From JAIBJN01 sp963775625 (GTDB taxonomy: Bacteria > Actinomycetota > Thermoleophilia > Gaiellales > Gaiellaceae), in assembly GCA_963775625.1 (NCBI GenBank), contig CAVZJM010000002.1, positions 186,001 to 250,000 on the forward strand: a stretch of 64,000 nucleotides of DNA. Reading direction: 5' to 3'. Positions 53,158 to 61,182 of this stretch are shown piece after piece. Position numbers and translations under genes: made by a program. The notes under the pieces are model-generated. The model searched no databases, had not been told where the DNA came from, and saw only the letters and a program-made list of their open reading frames with translations. Each line of letters starts with the position of its first letter. The stretch's first letter is position 1.

Positions 53158-54317
53158 TTCAGGAGGTTCCGCGAGATGATCAGGCGCTGGATGTCGGACG
53201 TGCCCTCTTCGATCTCCTCGAGCTTGGCGTCCCGCATCCACTTCTCCACCGGGTACTCCCGCGAGTAGCCCCAGCCGCCCAGGGTCTGGACGGCCGCCCA
53301 GGTGCACCACATGGCCGTCTCGGAGGCGAAGAGCTTCGCCATCGCCGCCTGCATGGGGACGTGCTCGCCCGCGTCGATGCTGCGCGCGGCCCGGTGGACG
53401 AGCAGGCGCGCGGCGTCGACCCGGGTGGCCATGTCCGCAAGGCGGAAGGCGACCGCCTGGTGCTCGGCGATCGGCTTCCCGAACTGCTCCCGGGACTTCG
53501 CGTAGTCGGCCGCGTACTCGAGGGCCGCGCGCGCGATCCCGGTGGCCGAGGCGCCGAGCGTGATGCGTGAGCGGTCGAACGTGTGCATGAGCCCGTAGAA
53601 GCCCTGCCCCTCGTCGCCGAGGCGCCGGTCCTCCGGCAGCTCGGCGTCCTCGAGGAACATCTCCGCGTTCACGATCGCGCGCTGGCCCATCTTCCTCATC
53701 GGCTCGCCGAACGTCACGCCGGGGTCGCCCTTCTCGACGACGAACGCCGTGATGCCGCGCGAGCGCGAGCCCGGCTCGACGGTGGCGAAGACGACGTAGT
53801 ACTCGCCGACCCCGCCGTTCGAGATCCACGTCTTCTGGCCCCGAAGGACGTAGCCGGTGTCGGTGCGCTCTGCGGTGGTGGAGATCGAGGCGGCGTCGGA
53901 GCCGGCGCCGGGCTCGGTGGTGGCGAGCGCCGTCAGCGGCGGCCGCTCGCCGGCGATCGGCTCGAGCCAGCGGCGCTTCTGCTCGTCGCTCCCCAGCTCG
54001 ACGACCGGCTCCGCGAAGAAGCCGCCGGAGGTGATGAGGTTGCCGATCCCGGCGCAGCCGCGGCAGAGCTCTTCCTGGACGACGACGCCCGTGACGCAGT
54101 CTGTGAGCCCGCCGCCTCCGTATTCGTCCGGGAGCATGAAGGAGGTGAGGCCGAGCGCGGCAGCCTTGTACCAGACCTCCCACGGCGTCTCCACGTCCGC
54201 CTCGTCGACCTCGGCCGCAACCGGTCGGATCTCACGGTCGGCGAACTCCCGGCAGACATCGCGGATCTCGCGCTGCACGGGCGTCAGCCCGAACGGTTCG
54301 AAGGCGACCTCGCTCAC
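53154..54317 (-). CDS. Acyl-CoA dehydrogenase
   Basis: This 387-residue enzyme has ALATTEPGAGSDAASISTT, KTWISNGG, REQFGKPIAEHQ, TLGGWGYSREYP and EIEEGTSDIQRLIISR, with the catalytic glutamate in the last motif. It starts at a GTG (54317), overlaps the synthetase gene by 4 bases, and heads the minus-strand unit dehydrogenase -> synthetase -> dienoyl-CoA reductase-like SDR. It differs in sequence from the dehydrogenase at 49.1 kb, so the two probably act on different acyl chains. Confidence 0.92.
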   Translation of the reverse strand: MSEVAFEPFGLTPVQREIRDVCREFADREIRPVAAEVDEADVETPWEVWYKAAALGLTSFMLPDEYGGGGLTDCVTGVVVQEELCRGCAGIGNLITSGGFFAEPVVELGSDEQKRRWLEPIAGERPPLTALATTEPGAGSDAASISTTAERTDTGYVLRGQKTWISNGGVGEYYVVFATVEPGSRSRGITAFVVEKGDPGVTFGEPMRKMGQRAIVNAEMFLEDAELPEDRRLGDEGQGFYGLMHTFDRSRITLGASATGIARAALEYAADYAKSREQFGKPIAEHQAVAFRLADMATRVDAARLLVHRAARSIDAGEHVPMQAAMAKLFASETAMWCTWAAVQTLGGWGYSREYPVEKWMRDAKLEEIEEGTSDIQRLIISRNLLK

Positions 54318-54387
54318 GCGCCAGATCCTCGCAGATGGAGCCGCCGCCGGGCCTCAGTCAGCCGCGGAAGGCGATAGCCTCGTGCCG

Positions 54388-55497
54388 ATGGCCGAGCTCC
54401 CCGAGTCCGCGGAAGTCGTGATCGTCGGCGGCGGCGCCATGGGCACGAGCGTCGCTTACCACCTGGCGAAGAAGGGCGTCAAGGACGTCGTCCTGCTCGA
54501 GCGGGACTCGTTGGCGAGCGGCTCGACGAGCAAGTCGGCGGGCGGCATCCGCGCCCAGTTCGCCGACGAGCTCAACGTGCGCATCGCCCTCCGGTCGATG
54601 GCCGAGTTCCAGGCCCTCGACCGCGTGAGCGGCATCGAGTACAAGCGCCACGGCTACCTCTTCCTGCTCACGAACGAGGTCGACGTCGAGGGCTTCCAGA
54701 ATGCGCTCTCGGTCCAGGAGAACCTCGGCGTCCCCTCGCGCCTGATCTCGCCGGACGACGTCAAGGCGATGATCCCCGCGCTCGAGACCTCCGACCTGCT
54801 CGCGGCCGCCTACTGCCCCATCGACGGGCATGCGTCGCCGGAGTCGGTGGTGCAGGCCTACGCCGGCGCCGCCGCAGCCCAGGGGGTGAAGATCTTCCAG
54901 GGGACGTCGCTGGACCGCATGGCGGTGCTCGGGGACAAGATCGTCACGATCGAGACGTCGGCCGGCCGGATACGGACGGGCACGGTCATCTGCGCGGCCG
55001 GCGTGTGGTCGCGGGACGTCGGCAACCTGGCAGGGCTCGACATCCCGGTGCGCGGAGAGGCCCGCTGGATGCACTTCACCCCCGAGGACGGCGGGCTCCC
55101 GGAGGAGCTCCCGCTCACCGTCGACTTCGCCACCGGCTTCTACTTCCACCGCGAGGGCGAGGGTCTCGTCTTCGGGGGGCGCGAGCCGACGATCGAGGGA
55201 GTCGCGAGCCACGGGACGCGCCGCCTGCCGGTGCTGGCCGACCTGCCGATCCAGTCCTCCTGGTGGGGCTTCTACGAGATGAGCCCGGACCACAACGCCA
55301 TCGTGGGCGAGGTTTCGCAGCCGCGGCGCTTCCTCTATGCGACCGGCTTCTCCGGCCACGGCTTCCAGCAGGCGCCCGCGGTCGGAGAGCACCTGGCCGA
55401 GCTCGTGGTCGGCGCCGAGCCGTCGCTCGACCTCTCCCCGCTCTCGCTCGACCGTTTCGGGCGCGGCGGCGAGCGGCACGAGCGCTTCGTGGTCTAG
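54388..55497 (+). CDS. FAD-dependent amine oxidase, sarcosine-oxidase beta/DAO type
   Basis: This 369-residue protein has an N-terminal FAD site (VVIVGGGAMGTSVAYHLAKK, then LLERDSLASGSTSKSAGGIR), CAAGVWS and a C-terminal ATGFSGHGFQQAPAVGEHLA, the pattern of sarcosine oxidase beta subunits and glycine/D-amino-acid oxidases. It would oxidise a secondary or primary amine of a small amino acid, releasing imine or formaldehyde. ATG 54388 is chosen (GTG 54382 is two codons earlier). It is followed 3 bases later by the phosphatase gene. It could continue N-demethylation started by the amine operon at 33.9-46.2 kb, but that link is functional guesswork. Confidence 0.88.
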   Translation: MAELPESAEVVIVGGGAMGTSVAYHLAKKGVKDVVLLERDSLASGSTSKSAGGIRAQFADELNVRIALRSMAEFQALDRVSGIEYKRHGYLFLLTNEVDVEGFQNALSVQENLGVPSRLISPDDVKAMIPALETSDLLAAAYCPIDGHASPESVVQAYAGAAAAQGVKIFQGTSLDRMAVLGDKIVTIETSAGRIRTGTVICAAGVWSRDVGNLAGLDIPVRGEARWMHFTPEDGGLPEELPLTVDFATGFYFHREGEGLVFGGREPTIEGVASHGTRRLPVLADLPIQSSWWGFYEMSPDHNAIVGEVSQPRRFLYATGFSGHGFQQAPAVGEHLAELVVGAEPSLDLSPLSLDRFGRGGERHERFVV

Positions 55498-55500
55498 CCG

Positions 55501-56112
55501 TTGAGAGTCTTCGTCCTTGCCCGCCACGGGGAATCGACGCTGAACATCGAGCGGCGGGTGAACGGCGACCCCGCGGTACCGGTGGCCCTCACGGAGCGCG
55601 GGCGGGAGGAGTCGCGCCGGCTCGGCGAGCAGGTCGCGCAGCTCCCCCTCGACGCCTGCGTGCACACGCGCTTCCCCCGCACGAGGGAGACGGCCGAGAT
55701 CGCGCTCGGCGGCCGGGAGGAGGTTCCGCTCGTCGAGGAGGCGCTGCTCGACGACATCGACATCGGCGACCTCGAGGGTGAAAAGGTGGAGGCCTACCGC
55801 GAGTGGAAGCACGGCCACTCGAGGGACGTGCCCTTTCCCGGCGGGGAGAGCCTCGACGACGCGGCGCGGCGCTACGCGGCGGGGCTCCGCCGGCTCCTCG
55901 ACTCGAACTGGCGCTCGGTCCTTGTCGTCTGCCACGAGATTCCCATCCGCTACGCGCTGAACGGCGCCTCCGGCTCGGATTCCCTCGACGGGCCGGCGCA
56001 CGAGATCTCGAACGCCGTGCCGTATCTCTTCGACGACGAGGCGCTCGCCCGGGCCGTCCACGGGATCGAGCGGCTAACATCGCCGCGAAGAGACCGGGGA
56101 GCCGCTTCCTAG
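55501..56112 (+). CDS. Histidine phosphatase family protein (phosphoglycerate mutase-like)
   Basis: This 203-residue enzyme has the RHGE motif (VLARHGESTLN), the later arginine (HTRFPRTRETAEIA), a proton donor region (DIGDLEGE) and the second histidine (VVCHEIPIRYAL). It would remove phosphate from a small metabolite. It starts at TTG 55501. Its stop codon (56110-56112) lies inside the loop of the first hairpin of the TPP riboswitch, so the end of this gene and the start of the riboswitch are the same DNA. Confidence 0.85.
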   Translation: MRVFVLARHGESTLNIERRVNGDPAVPVALTERGREESRRLGEQVAQLPLDACVHTRFPRTRETAEIALGGREEVPLVEEALLDDIDIGDLEGEKVEAYREWKHGHSRDVPFPGGESLDDAARRYAAGLRRLLDSNWRSVLVVCHEIPIRYALNGASGSDSLDGPAHEISNAVPYLFDDEALARAVHGIERLTSPRRDRGAAS

Positions 56113-56183
56113 CGGCTGAGAGGGGGCTCGAGAGCCCCGACCCGCCGAACCTGATCTGGGTAATGCCAGCGAAGGGAGGGCGA
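56090..56183 (+). promoter_or_regulatory. TPP riboswitch (THI element)
   Basis: The conserved parts are all visible: CCGGGGAGCC, a P2-type hairpin (GCCGC...GCGGC, 56101-56116), CTGAGAG, a P3 hairpin (GGGGCT-CGAG-AGCCCC, 56123-56138), ACCCGCCGAACCTGATCTGG and GTAATGCCAGCGAAGGGAG. The purine-rich 3' end (GGGAGGG, 56174-56180) is also the ribosome site of the permease gene, so TPP binding probably blocks translation. The 5' half overlaps the phosphatase coding end. Confidence 0.95.
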
Positions 56184-56187
56184 TGCA

Positions 56188-57510
56188 GTGACCGAGAGGA
56201 CGTGGGGGGTCACCCCCGTCCCGGAGCGCCTGCGCACGCTCTCCGGCGTGGACGTGGGCCTGCTCTGGGGCAACCTCGGCATCAGCCTGCTCGTCCTCTT
56301 CACAGGGACGTTCCTCGCGGGACTCGGCCTGCAACGGGCGCTCCTCGCCGTCGCCGTCGGCGCCGTGCTCGGCACCGCGCTGCTCGGGCTCGCCGGGCTG
56401 ATCGGCTTCGAGCGACGCGTCCCCGGCATGGTCCTGCTCCGAGACCCGCTCGGAGTGCGCGGCTCCTACGCGCCGACCGCGCTCAACGTGCTCCAGAACC
56501 TGGGCTGGGCCGTCTTCGAGCTCTACGTCATGTCGCTCGCCGCCGCCGCTCTCTCGGATCGTGTCTTCGGGTTCGAGGCGCGCTGGCTCTGGGTCCTGCT
56601 CTTCGCCGCCCTGACCCTGTGGCTCGCGCTCGCGGGGCCGATCTCGTTCGTCCGCCGCTGGGTCCGGCGCTTCGCGATCTGGGTGGTCGCGGCCTCGACG
56701 GCATACCTCGTCTGGTGGGCGCTCGACGGCGCCGACGTCGGGACGCTGTGGTCGGCGGGCGGCGAGGGAGGCATGCGCTTCTTCCAGGGCGTCGACCTGA
56801 CCGTGGCGATGGCCGCCTCGTGGCTGCCCCTGGCGGCCGACTACACGCGCTTCTCGCGGAGTCGCCGGGCCGCGTTCTGGGGGACGGCGGTCGGCTACTT
56901 CGTCCCGCTCGCGCTCCTGTTCGGGCTGGGCGCGCTGCTCGCGCTGTCCCGGGGCCTCGCCGATCCTGCCGCGATCTTCACCGCGATCGCAGCCGGCGGC
57001 GCCGGGAGCGCGATCGCGCTGCTCGCGCTGACCGTGGACGAGGCGGACGAGCCGTTCGCCAACGTCTACTCGGCGAGCGTGTCGATCCAGAACCTCGTCC
57101 CGGCCGCCTCGCAAAGGCTCCTGATCTGCGGGGTTGCCGTCGTGGCCGCGGTCGGAGCGCTCGTCGTGGACATCGTCGCCTACGAGACCTTCCTCTTCCT
57201 GCTCGGCTCCTTCTTCGTGCCGCTGTTCGGCGTTCTGGCTGCGGACTTCCTGCTCGGTGCCGGCTCCCCGGTTGGCGTGCGCTGGAGCGGGATCGTCGCG
57301 TGGGTGGCCGGCTTCGCGCTCTACCAGTGGATCCAGCCGACCGGCCCGGCGTGGTGGACGGAGCTCGTCGCCGAGGTCCCCGGAACCGGCGACGTGACCA
57401 TCGGCGCCTCGCTCCCGGCGTTTGGCCTCGCCTTCGTCCTCTACGCGAGCGTACGCTCCGCGCATGCGCCGCTTGGGCGTCGTCGGGCTCGTCTCGCTGG
57501 ATCGCGTTGA
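56188..57510 (+). CDS. cytX: NCS1-family permease, CytX-like (predicted HMP/thiamine precursor uptake)
   Basis: This 440-residue membrane protein has about twelve helices and NCS1 features: a first helix after VDVGLLWGNLGISLLVLFTG, LNVLQNLGWAVFELYV, and ASWLPLAADYTRFSRSR, the motif typical of cytosine/purine/thiamine permeases. CytX members are known from THI-element regulons as predicted hydroxymethylpyrimidine (HMP) transporters. The TPP riboswitch directly upstream makes that role likely here. GTG 56188 lies 7 bases after GGGAGGG. It overlaps the kinase gene by 47 bases. Confidence 0.88.
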   Translation: MTERTWGVTPVPERLRTLSGVDVGLLWGNLGISLLVLFTGTFLAGLGLQRALLAVAVGAVLGTALLGLAGLIGFERRVPGMVLLRDPLGVRGSYAPTALNVLQNLGWAVFELYVMSLAAAALSDRVFGFEARWLWVLLFAALTLWLALAGPISFVRRWVRRFAIWVVAASTAYLVWWALDGADVGTLWSAGGEGGMRFFQGVDLTVAMAASWLPLAADYTRFSRSRRAAFWGTAVGYFVPLALLFGLGALLALSRGLADPAAIFTAIAAGGAGSAIALLALTVDEADEPFANVYSASVSIQNLVPAASQRLLICGVAVVAAVGALVVDIVAYETFLFLLGSFFVPLFGVLAADFLLGAGSPVGVRWSGIVAWVAGFALYQWIQPTGPAWWTELVAEVPGTGDVTIGASLPAFGLAFVLYASVRSAHAPLGRRRARLAGSR

Positions 57511-58255
57511 CGGCGGCATTCCGCGCCTCGGCGGAGCCCCGGTGTATGCGGCGCGGGCGCTTCGCGTGCTCGGACAGCAGGCCGTCGTGGCGACGAAGCT
57601 GGCCGACGAGGACCGGCCGCGTCTCGCCGGCCTCGGACTCCCGATCGTGGCGGAGCGGGCGCCGCAGACGATCGAGTTTCGAATCGAGAACGACGGCGAC
57701 CATCGCCGGATGGCGATCGACGAGCTGGGGGAGCCGTGGAGCGCGGCGGAGGCTCGCGGCTGGCTCACGCGGGCGCTGGCGGACGCCGACTGGGCGCACG
57801 CCGGCGCCCTCACGCGGGCCGACTTCCCTCCCGAGACGCTGGCAACGCTCGCACGCGGACGCGTGCTCAGCCTGGACGGCCAGGGCCTCGTGCGGCGAGC
57901 CGCCGTCGGCGAGCTCGTCCTCGACGCCGACTACGACCCGGAGGTCCTCCGCCACGTCGGCGTCCTCAAGCTCGCGCGGGACGAGCTCGACGCCCTCGGG
58001 CTCGAGCTCACGGAGGGCTCCCTCGGCTCGCTCGGCGTGAGGGAGGTCGTGGTGACGCTCGGGAAGGCCGGCGCCGTCGTGTACGCGGACGGGCTCGCAG
58101 AGCACGTGCCGACGATTCCGCTGGAGGGAATCGACCCGACCGGGGCCGGCGACTCCTGGACGACGTCCTACCTCTGCTTCCGCCGCCGGCGGCACTCGCC
58201 GGTGTCGGCGGCGCGGCTCGCCAACGGCGCCGTTGGTGCGATCCTGGGACGGTGA
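57464..58255 (+). CDS. PfkB-family kinase, possible HMP kinase
   Basis: This 263-residue ribokinase-fold protein has a glycine-rich start (GIPRLGGAPVYAARALRVLG) and the C-terminal anion-hole motif IDPTGAGDSW with the catalytic aspartate. It is shorter than usual (about 300). It overlaps the riboswitch-controlled permease by 47 bases, so it belongs to the same thiamine-linked transcript. Phosphorylating the imported pyrimidine (HMP) is a reasonable inference; the classical kinase ThiD is of the same superfamily but this protein is PfkB-like rather than a clear ThiD. A sugar or nucleoside substrate cannot be excluded. Confidence 0.8.
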   Translation: MRRLGVVGLVSLDRVDGGIPRLGGAPVYAARALRVLGQQAVVATKLADEDRPRLAGLGLPIVAERAPQTIEFRIENDGDHRRMAIDELGEPWSAAEARGWLTRALADADWAHAGALTRADFPPETLATLARGRVLSLDGQGLVRRAAVGELVLDADYDPEVLRHVGVLKLARDELDALGLELTEGSLGSLGVREVVVTLGKAGAVVYADGLAEHVPTIPLEGIDPTGAGDSWTTSYLCFRRRRHSPVSAARLANGAVGAILGR

Positions 58256-58677
58256 CCCGGCCGCTGATCGTGATCGCGGGCTGCGAGGACGGGACGTACC
58301 TCGTCGAGGTGGGCGCGAGCGCAGAGGAGGATCAGCTTGCGGGTCACCAGGCAGGCGCGGCTGTCGAGCGCGAGCGCCCGCTGGAGCTCGCGCCGTCGTG
58401 GGCGGCGGGACATGTCCTGGACGTCGACTCGGTGGGCTCCACGGTCGTCCTCCTCCTCGACCGCAAGCCGCCGCTCCTCGTCTCCCAGGACGGCGGGCAG
58501 ACGTGGGACGAGCGCGGGGCCGGCCTCCCGGCCGGCCGCGCCGTCGCGCTCCGGGAGAACCCCGACCATGTCCTCTTCGGCGGCCGCAACCGCCTCTTCG
58601 TCTCCGGCGACGGCGGCCGCTTCTGGCGCGCGCTGGCCGTCGAGCTCCCCGAGATCCACGACGTCGCGTGGGGCTGA
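58252..58677 (+). CDS. Small Asp-box (BNR-like) beta-propeller-type protein
   Basis: This 141-residue protein has two Asp-box repeats: SQDGGQTWDERG and SGDGGRFWRALA. Asp boxes are turns found in sialidase-like propellers and photosystem assembly factors; this protein is far too short for a full six- or seven-blade propeller, so it would need to assemble or be a fragment. There is no signal peptide. GTG start overlaps the kinase stop by 4 bases, so it is the third gene under the TPP riboswitch. I see no reason from sequence for a thiamine role. Confidence 0.7.
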   Translation: MTRPLIVIAGCEDGTYLVEVGASAEEDQLAGHQAGAAVERERPLELAPSWAAGHVLDVDSVGSTVVLLLDRKPPLLVSQDGGQTWDERGAGLPAGRAVALRENPDHVLFGGRNRLFVSGDGGRFWRALAVELPEIHDVAWG

Positions 58678-58691
58678 TGCCACGTCCCCCT

Positions 58692-58725
58692 CGGCCACGA
58701 CCCGGGGACAGGCCCCGGCCGTGGC
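58692..58725. repeat. Diverged repeat, copy 1
   Basis: CGGCCACGACC followed by CGGGGACAGGCCCCGG. The same arrangement recurs at 58838-58870. Both are in the only longer gap of this region (58678-58873, 196 bases), in which I see no gene. Confidence 0.4.
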
Positions 58726-58837
58726 TCCTGCGGACGCGTTGTGGAACGTCGGGCCACGCAACGGTGCGCCGGGCGCGGTTCGGCGCGGGTCCCGGGAATT
58801 CGACGTCAACAGCCGCGGGGGAAGACCACCCGTCTCC

Positions 58838-58870
58838 TCCGGCCACGTCCGGGGACAGGCCCTGGACCTG
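58838..58870. repeat. Diverged repeat, copy 2
   Basis: CCGGCCACGTC followed by CGGGGACAGGCCCTGGACC, closely matching copy 1 at 58692-58725 with two or three changes. It lies just after the end of the minus-strand phzF-like gene. It could be part of a dispersed repeat family of this genome. Confidence 0.4.
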
Positions 58871-58873
58871 GCC

Positions 58874-59722
58874 TCAGAGGCTGAACTCGCCGCGGGCGAC
58901 GACGACCGCGGAGCCGCCCACCTCGACCCGCTCCACCTGCTCGGCCGAGCCGTCCACGCGGGCGTAGAGCGTGCTCGGGCGGCCGATCTCGACTCCCTGC
59001 GTGATCTCGATCTGCTCGCCGAACGGGATCCGCCCGTGGCGCGCGAGATGGACGGCGAGCGGCCCGGCCGCCGAGCCGGTGGCCGGATCCTCGGGCACGC
59101 CATCACCTGGAGCGAACATCCGCGTCTTCCAGTTCGTCCCGGAGCCGGCCGAGCAGTTGGCGTGGATGTCGCCCATGATGCGCGCTACGGCGGCGAGGTC
59201 GGGCTCGACCGCGGCCACCCCCTCCTCGTCCGGAAGCAGGACGTAGACGTTGCCCACGCCGGACTCGTACAGCTCCAGCGGAAGCTCCGAGCCCTCGACC
59301 CCGAGCGCCGCGAGCAGCTCCTCGCCCCACTCGAAGGGCCGCACGGTCGGGATCGGCTGGCTCATGCGGCCAAAGACGATGTGGCCCGACTGGTCACGGT
59401 CGAGCACCACGGGAACGATGCCCATGCCGGTCTCCAGCCTGATCTCGGGAAGCTGGAGCGGCCCGGCGAGCACGAAGGCCGTCCCGAGCACGGGATGACC
59501 GGCAAACGGAAGCTCCGACACTGGCGTGAAGATGCGGATGCGGGCGTGGCCGTCGGCCTCGGGCGTGTAGACGAACACCGTCTCCGAGTAGTTCATCTCC
59601 TTCGCCAGCCGCTGCAGCTGCGGCTCGGGGATCTCTCGGGCGTCCGTGAAGACGGCGAGCTGGTTCCCCTCGAGCGGCGTGTCCGTGAAGACGTCCGCGA
59701 CCACGTAGCGGTAGGTCGCCAC
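58874..59722 (-). CDS. PhzF-family isomerase-like protein
   Basis: This 282-residue protein has the PhzF pattern: VVADVFTDTPLEGNQLAVF at the start, the catalytic glutamate in NYSETVF, LPFAGHPVLGTAFVL, and DPATGSAAGPLAVHLARHG. PhzF proteins are diaminopimelate-epimerase-fold isomerases; most outside phenazine clusters have no known substrate, and no phenazine genes are present here. GTG 59722 is chosen because the fold starts there. It lies 10 bases downstream of the GNAT gene on the same strand. Confidence 0.88.
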   Translation of the reverse strand: MATYRYVVADVFTDTPLEGNQLAVFTDAREIPEPQLQRLAKEMNYSETVFVYTPEADGHARIRIFTPVSELPFAGHPVLGTAFVLAGPLQLPEIRLETGMGIVPVVLDRDQSGHIVFGRMSQPIPTVRPFEWGEELLAALGVEGSELPLELYESGVGNVYVLLPDEEGVAAVEPDLAAVARIMGDIHANCSAGSGTNWKTRMFAPGDGVPEDPATGSAAGPLAVHLARHGRIPFGEQIEITQGVEIGRPSTLYARVDGSAEQVERVEVGGSAVVVARGEFSL

Positions 59723-59732
59723 GGGCCGGACT

Positions 59733-60293
59733 CTAAGGACCCGGAGCAGATCGGGCCGAGCGTTCGAGCTCGAAGACGAGCTCGAGGCCGTCCTCCTCGT
59801 CCCACTGCTCCCCGGTCTGCGTGAAGCCGAGCTTGCGCACGATCCCCAGCGACGGCTCATTCCACGGCCCGACCGAGGCAACGAACTGCCGGATGCCCTC
59901 ACTCTCGGCCCAATCCATGAGCGCGACGACCGCCTCGGTGGCGTAGCCGCGACCGCGGAACGGAGGGTAGACCGTGTAGCCGAGCTCCGCCTTGCCGGGC
60001 GCGAGCCCGCCGGTCCCGGGAGGGCCGTGGAAGCCGGCGTGCCCGACCATCGAACCGTCCTGCCTGCGGACGAGGGCGCGCACGAGCCACCGCTGCGCCT
60101 CGGCGTCCTCCGCCATCTGCCCGAGCCTCAGCCGCAGGAACGGCTCGACGTCCCCGTCCGGCCAGCCGATGGGAAGCGCAACGGACAGCTGCGCCTCCGC
60201 GTCGTCGCGCCGGCCGTCCAGCAACGCCTCCAGGACGGTCGGCGACAACGAGACGAGATCGAGCCGTGGCGAGCGGATGGGCGGGACCTCCAC
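59733..60293 (-). CDS. GNAT N-acetyltransferase, RimJ/RimL-like
   Basis: This 186-residue protein has the acetyl-CoA site FRGRGYATEAVVALMDWA and the RimJ/RimL-like opening PPIRSPRLDLVSL, followed late by WNEPSLGIVRKLGF. It would acetylate an amine, for example a protein N-terminus or a small molecule. It is divergent from the ABC ATPase gene (41-base gap), a small shared promoter region. Confidence 0.87.
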   Translation of the reverse strand: MEVPPIRSPRLDLVSLSPTVLEALLDGRRDDAEAQLSVALPIGWPDGDVEPFLRLRLGQMAEDAEAQRWLVRALVRRQDGSMVGHAGFHGPPGTGGLAPGKAELGYTVYPPFRGRGYATEAVVALMDWAESEGIRQFVASVGPWNEPSLGIVRKLGFTQTGEQWDEEDGLELVFELERSARSAPGP

Positions 60294-60333
60294 GCGGCAA
60301 GACTAGAGCGACCCGTCGGTATCCTCGCCCTCC

Positions 60334-61182
60334 GTGAGCGCAATCGCCGTCTCGGGCCTGCGCAAGTCCTACGCGCAACGCGAGGTCCTGCACGGGCTCT
60401 CCTTCAGCGTCGAGGCCGGCGAGGTCTTCGCGCTGCTCGGGCCCAACGGCGCCGGCAAGACCACCACCGTCGAGATCCTCGAGGGCTACCGCCGGCGCGA
60501 CGGCGGCGAGGTGCGCGTCCTGGGCGAGGACCCGGAGCGCGGTGGCCGCAGCTTCAAGGGCCGGATCGGCATCGTCCTCCAGTCCTCGGCGGTCTACCAC
60601 CTTCTCAGCGTGCGCGAGATCGTCGAGCTCTTCGCCGGCTACTACCCGCGCCCGCGCCCGGCCGCCGAGGTGATCGAGCTCGTCGGGCTCGCCGAGCAGC
60701 GGGAGGCGCGCGTCCGCACTCTTTCTGGCGGGCAGCTGCGCCGGCTCGACCTGGCGCTGGCGCTCGTCGGCGATCCCGAGCTGATCTTCCTCGACGAGCC
60801 GACGACCGGCTTCGACCCTGCAGCACGGCGGCAGGCCTGGGAGACGATCCGCGACCTCCGCTCCCTGGGGAAGAGCATCCTTCTGACGACGCACTACATC
60901 GAGGAGGCGCAGCGCCTCGCCGACCGGGTGGCGATCCTCCGCGGCGGCGAGATCGTCGGGACCGGCTCTCCGCGGGAGCTGCTCTCCGGCCATGCCTCCG
61001 TGGAGATCCGCTACCGCCTGAACGGGAGCGAGGTCGTGGTCGCGACGGAGGAGCCGACGCGCGTCCTGCACGAGCTGACCGCACAGGCGCTGGCCGACGG
61101 CGTCGAGCTGGAAGGGCTCGAGGTGCACCGACGGAGCCTCGAGGACGTCTACCTCGAGCTCACCGGCGAGGAGGCCGAATGA
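60334..61182 (+). CDS. ABC-2 type exporter ATPase
   Basis: This 282-residue ATPase has Walker A (GPNGAGKTTT), VLQSSAVYHLL at the Q-loop, signature (LSGGQLRR), Walker B (LIFLDEPTTGFD) and the H-loop (LTTHYIEEA). The DrrA/CcmA-like C-terminal part follows. It pairs with the permease encoded next (4-base overlap) to form an export system for a lipid, drug or polysaccharide. GTG start at 60334. Confidence 0.92.
   Translation: MSAIAVSGLRKSYAQREVLHGLSFSVEAGEVFALLGPNGAGKTTTVEILEGYRRRDGGEVRVLGEDPERGGRSFKGRIGIVLQSSAVYHLLSVREIVELFAGYYPRPRPAAEVIELVGLAEQREARVRTLSGGQLRRLDLALALVGDPELIFLDEPTTGFDPAARRQAWETIRDLRSLGKSILLTTHYIEEAQRLADRVAILRGGEIVGTGSPRELLSGHASVEIRYRLNGSEVVVATEEPTRVLHELTAQALADGVELEGLEVHRRSLEDVYLELTGEEAE

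Noticed and set aside
51103..54183. Apparent 1,026-residue fusion ending in the acyl-CoA synthetase
   Set aside because: The first ~340 codons are out-of-frame reading of the acyl-CoA dehydrogenase gene; the synthetase family begins at GTG 53157.
58874..59722. Phenazine biosynthesis
   Set aside because: Only a PhzF-like protein is present; no other phenazine genes are in the window, and PhzF relatives are common outside such pathways.
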